Assembly (NCBI GenBank): GCA_937894665.1
Contig: CALAWF010000013.1
Coordinates: 1-7,957, forward strand
Reading direction: 5' to 3'
Source of the DNA: an uncultured bacterium
GTDB lineage: Bacteria > Cyanobacteriota > Vampirovibrionia > Gastranaerophilales > Gastranaerophilaceae
DNA: 7,957 nucleotides
The position numbers were made by a program, and so were the translations under genes. The notes under the pieces were generated by a model, which searched no databases, was not told the DNA's origin, and was given only the letters and a program-made list of their open reading frames with translations. This document shows, piece after piece, positions 6,982 through 7,957 of this stretch. Positions within the stretch are counted from its first letter, which is position 1; every line of letters starts with the position of its first letter.

Positions 6982-7010
6982 ATTGTAGTACAACTTTGTG
7001 CCTGTGTATA
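6982..7010 (-). promoter_or_regulatory. Candidate promoter for the TPR-dusB unit
   Basis: On the minus strand there is TATACA (-35, 7005-7010), a 17-base spacer and TACAAT (-10, 6982-6987). The predicted start near 6975 gives a short leader carrying the AAGGGAG ribosome site. It lies just past the hairpin terminator at 7050-7083, where a new promoter is needed. The -35 box is weak, and an overlapping TTTACA/TATACA pair about 20 bases further upstream is an alternative. Confidence 0.42.
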
Positions 7011-7049
7011 TATACAAGCGGTTAATTGTAAATTTCTGTATATAAAACA

Positions 7050-7083
7050 AAAAGAGTAAGATAATTAACTATCTTACTCTTTT
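7050..7083 (-). terminator. Intrinsic terminator after the 53-residue gene
   Basis: A perfect 13-base inverted repeat (arms 7050-7062 and 7071-7083) extends to 14 pairs with A7063-T7070 and leaves a six-base loop. In the minus direction the stem ends in TTTT followed by GTTTT, a suitable U-rich tail. It begins 19 bases after the stop of the 53-residue gene and precedes the TPR promoter. The stem is AT-rich, with four G-C pairs. It also has T-rich sequence on the plus side, so it could stop transcription both ways. Confidence 0.72.
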
Positions 7084-7102
7084 GAATCTTTTTCAGGCTA
7101 TT

Positions 7103-7264
7103 TTAAATATTAAAGTCATTTACAGAAATAAAGTTTAAACATTCGTCAAATAGTGTTTGTATTGGAACTGAAATATCTTGCACATCCCTCAACGCATCTT
7201 CAGATAAATCAATTTCTGCAATGTCCATAGTTCTCATCATAGATTCAGCCTGTCTTGTTTCCAT
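7103..7264 (-). CDS. Small acidic protein of unknown function (53 residues)
   Basis: I do not recognise this protein. It is supported by a strong ribosome binding site, AAGGAG (7273-7278), eight bases before the ATG at 7264, and by a hairpin terminator directly after its TAA. The sequence has about 12 Asp/Glu against three Arg, and no Lys, His, Gly, Tyr or Trp. There is a single Cys42. Residues 14-30 (DIAEIDLSEDALRDVQD) look like an acidic amphipathic helix, followed by a hydrophobic patch with LFDECLNFI. No signal peptide or membrane segment is seen. It is probably a single-gene unit, separated from the TPR gene by the terminator and from infC by a divergent intergenic region. A small binding or regulatory protein would fit the size and charge, but there is no direct evidence for any function. 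Confidence 0.62.
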   Translation of the reverse strand: METRQAESMMRTMDIAEIDLSEDALRDVQDISVPIQTLFDECLNFISVNDFNI

Positions 7265-7447
7265 ACTTTGTACTCCTTATTTAATTTTCTCTTCGGGTTC
7301 GGGTAAATTATTTCTTTTAACAATTTGTATATCGGTCTTATATCTCAAAAACTTTAATTTTTTGTTAATGTTTTTTATGCAGAGCTCGAAAAACCTTATT
7401 TTTAGTGGCGTTCAACGGATTTACATATCTTAATAATACTTTTTCTT

Positions 7448-7461
7448 TATGCTATAGCATA
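7448..7461. promoter_or_regulatory. Perfect 14-base palindrome at the infC promoter, possible operator
   Basis: TATGCTATAGCATA reads the same on both strands. It lies in the intergenic region between the divergent 53-residue gene and infC. It covers about -27 to -40 relative to the predicted infC start, the place where a -35 box would be and where none is recognisable. A dimeric regulator could bind here. It is AT-rich, so chance cannot be excluded. Confidence 0.38.
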
Positions 7462-7472
7462 TTTTGCGTTTT

Positions 7473-7481
7473 TGTGATAAT
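7473..7481 (+). promoter_or_regulatory. Extended -10 promoter for infC
   Basis: TGTGATAAT fits an extended -10 element (TGn followed by GATAAT, five of six to consensus). No -35 box is visible at 16-18 bases upstream. The predicted start near 7488 would give a leader of about 33 bases to the AUA start, or about 78 to the downstream ATG. Read-through from genes outside the immediate region cannot be the source, because the adjacent gene is divergent. Confidence 0.5.
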
Positions 7482-7506
7482 ATTAAGCCGTGGTATAACT
7501 TAAATA

Positions 7507-7565
7507 TAGGAGATAAAACAATAGCTAACGATACTAGATCCTCAAGGGATAGGGACAAAACAATA
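7507..7565 (+). repeat. Two near-identical copies of the infC initiation site
   Basis: The 17 bases at 7507-7523 and the 16 bases at 7550-7565 differ by one inserted base and one substitution. Both place an AGG-containing Shine-Dalgarno-like element about eight bases before an in-frame ATA; in the second copy that ATA is followed directly by ATG. The ATA codons are 42 bases (14 codons) apart. Confidence 0.55.
7508..7512 (+). promoter_or_regulatory. Ribosome binding site pointing to an AUA start for infC
   Basis: AGGAG stands eight bases before ATA at 7521, ideal spacing. No ATG, GTG or TTG occurs at that spacing. It is the best Shine-Dalgarno sequence in the infC leader. Confidence 0.6.
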
Positions 7566-7957
7566 ATGAATGAACGTATTCGTTCAAAAGAAGTAAGATT
7601 GATAGACGACAAAGGTACTAACCACGGTGTTGTACCGACTTCAAAAGCCTTAGCAATGGCAGAAGAAGCTGATCTTGATTTAGTATTGATTAGCCCGAAC
7701 CAAGCTCCTCCGGTAGCTAAAATTTTAGACTACGGAAAATATAAATATGAATTAGCTAAAAAAGCAAAAGAAGCTAAGAAAAAACAAAAAACTGTTGAAG
7801 TTAAAGAAGTTAAAGTTCGTTATAAAATCGATACTCATGACTATGAAGTACGTATCAAAAGTGTTAGAAAATTCATCTCTCAAGGTAACAAAGTTAAAAT
7901 TGTTGTCATGTTGAGAGGTCGTGAAATGCAACATTCAAACTTGGCATTTGATTTGGA
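7521..7957 (+). CDS. infC: Translation initiation factor IF-3 (C-terminus cut by window edge)
   Basis: IF-3 binds the 30S ribosomal subunit, keeps it from joining 50S too early and checks the start codon-initiator tRNA pairing. The first 145 codons are present. The N-terminal domain has the family motif NERIRSKEVRLIDDKG (17-32), then ALAMAEEADLDLVLISPNQ and PPVAKILDYGKYKYE (63-77). A lysine-rich linker helix follows (about 78-98). The C-terminal domain begins at about 99 with VRYKIDTHDYEVRIKSVRKF and continues to LRGREMQHSNLAFD. The start is placed at ATA (7521) because of AGGAG eight bases upstream and because IF-3 usually has some 12-20 residues before the NERIR motif. An ATG at 7566, with AGGG eleven bases upstream, is the alternative and gives a protein 15 residues shorter. 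Rare start codons on infC are known in other bacteria as the basis of autoregulation. Confidence 0.92.
   Translation, partial: MANDTRSSRDRDKTIMNERIRSKEVRLIDDKGTNHGVVPTSKALAMAEEADLDLVLISPNQAPPVAKILDYGKYKYELAKKAKEAKKKQKTVEVKEVKVRYKIDTHDYEVRIKSVRKFISQGNKVKIVVMLRGREMQHSNLAFDL

Noticed and set aside
7290..7306. Telomere- or riboswitch-like CGGGTTCGGGT repeat
   Set aside because: Only two short units; no extended structure or conserved riboswitch core is visible around it.
7221..7433. Plus-strand open frame of 70 codons before infC
   Set aside because: It runs antisense to the 53-residue gene and across the AT-rich intergenic region, with no ribosome site; the hydrophobic content follows from the T-rich DNA.
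7430..7934. Minus-strand open frames opposite infC
   Set aside because: They are the antisense of a certain IF-3 gene.

Overview
This window comes from an AT-rich, double-membraned bacterium. A TonB-type energy transducer and an ExbB/TolQ/MotA-family proton channel show that there is an outer membrane. Most genes have clear Shine-Dalgarno sites, and every stop codon seen is TAA or TAG. The overall flavour (low GC, secreted TPR protein, small proteins of unknown family) would fit a gut lineage such as Melainabacteria/Gastranaerophilales. That placement is a guess by style; nothing in the window proves it. I see no mobile element, CRISPR array, tRNA or rRNA.

Layout. Positions 1-3338 form a minus-strand envelope block. 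Read in the direction of transcription it holds: a small secreted protein with VirB10/TrbI-like features (3338-2721); a second protein of the same architecture with an added glycine-zipper segment and its own near-consensus promoter (2642-1908); a TonB-like transducer with long proline-rich and glycine-rich linkers (1825-572); and an ExbB-like channel protein that runs off the left edge (531-1). ExbD would be expected next, outside the window.

Positions 3339-3477 form a divergent promoter region. On the other side is a lone plus-strand gene for a 125-residue protein of unknown function (3478-3855). Its stop codon interlocks with that of dusB on the opposite strand.

Positions 3852-6957 hold a minus-strand two-gene unit. 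A secreted protein of 712 residues made of TPR repeats overlaps by 23 bases the start of a DusB-type tRNA-dihydrouridine synthase. Upstream of it, a 53-residue, lysine-free acidic protein (7264-7103) has a strong ribosome binding site and a 14-bp hairpin terminator. At the right edge, infC (translation initiation factor IF-3) starts on the plus strand, apparently from a rare AUA codon, and is cut by the window end.

How the genes fit together. ExbB and TonB would form an inner-membrane motor that transmits proton-motive force to the outer membrane. The two VirB10-like secreted proteins are likely periplasmic or outer-membrane partners, judged from position only. The TPR protein probably works as an extracytoplasmic scaffold. 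DusB and IF-3 are housekeeping functions. The most unusual points are the tandem stand-alone VirB10-like pair beside tonB/exbB, a promoter that predicts a leaderless mRNA for the first of the pair, the AUA start of infC with a near-duplicated initiation site, and ExbB/TonB sequence details that depart from the textbook proteins.
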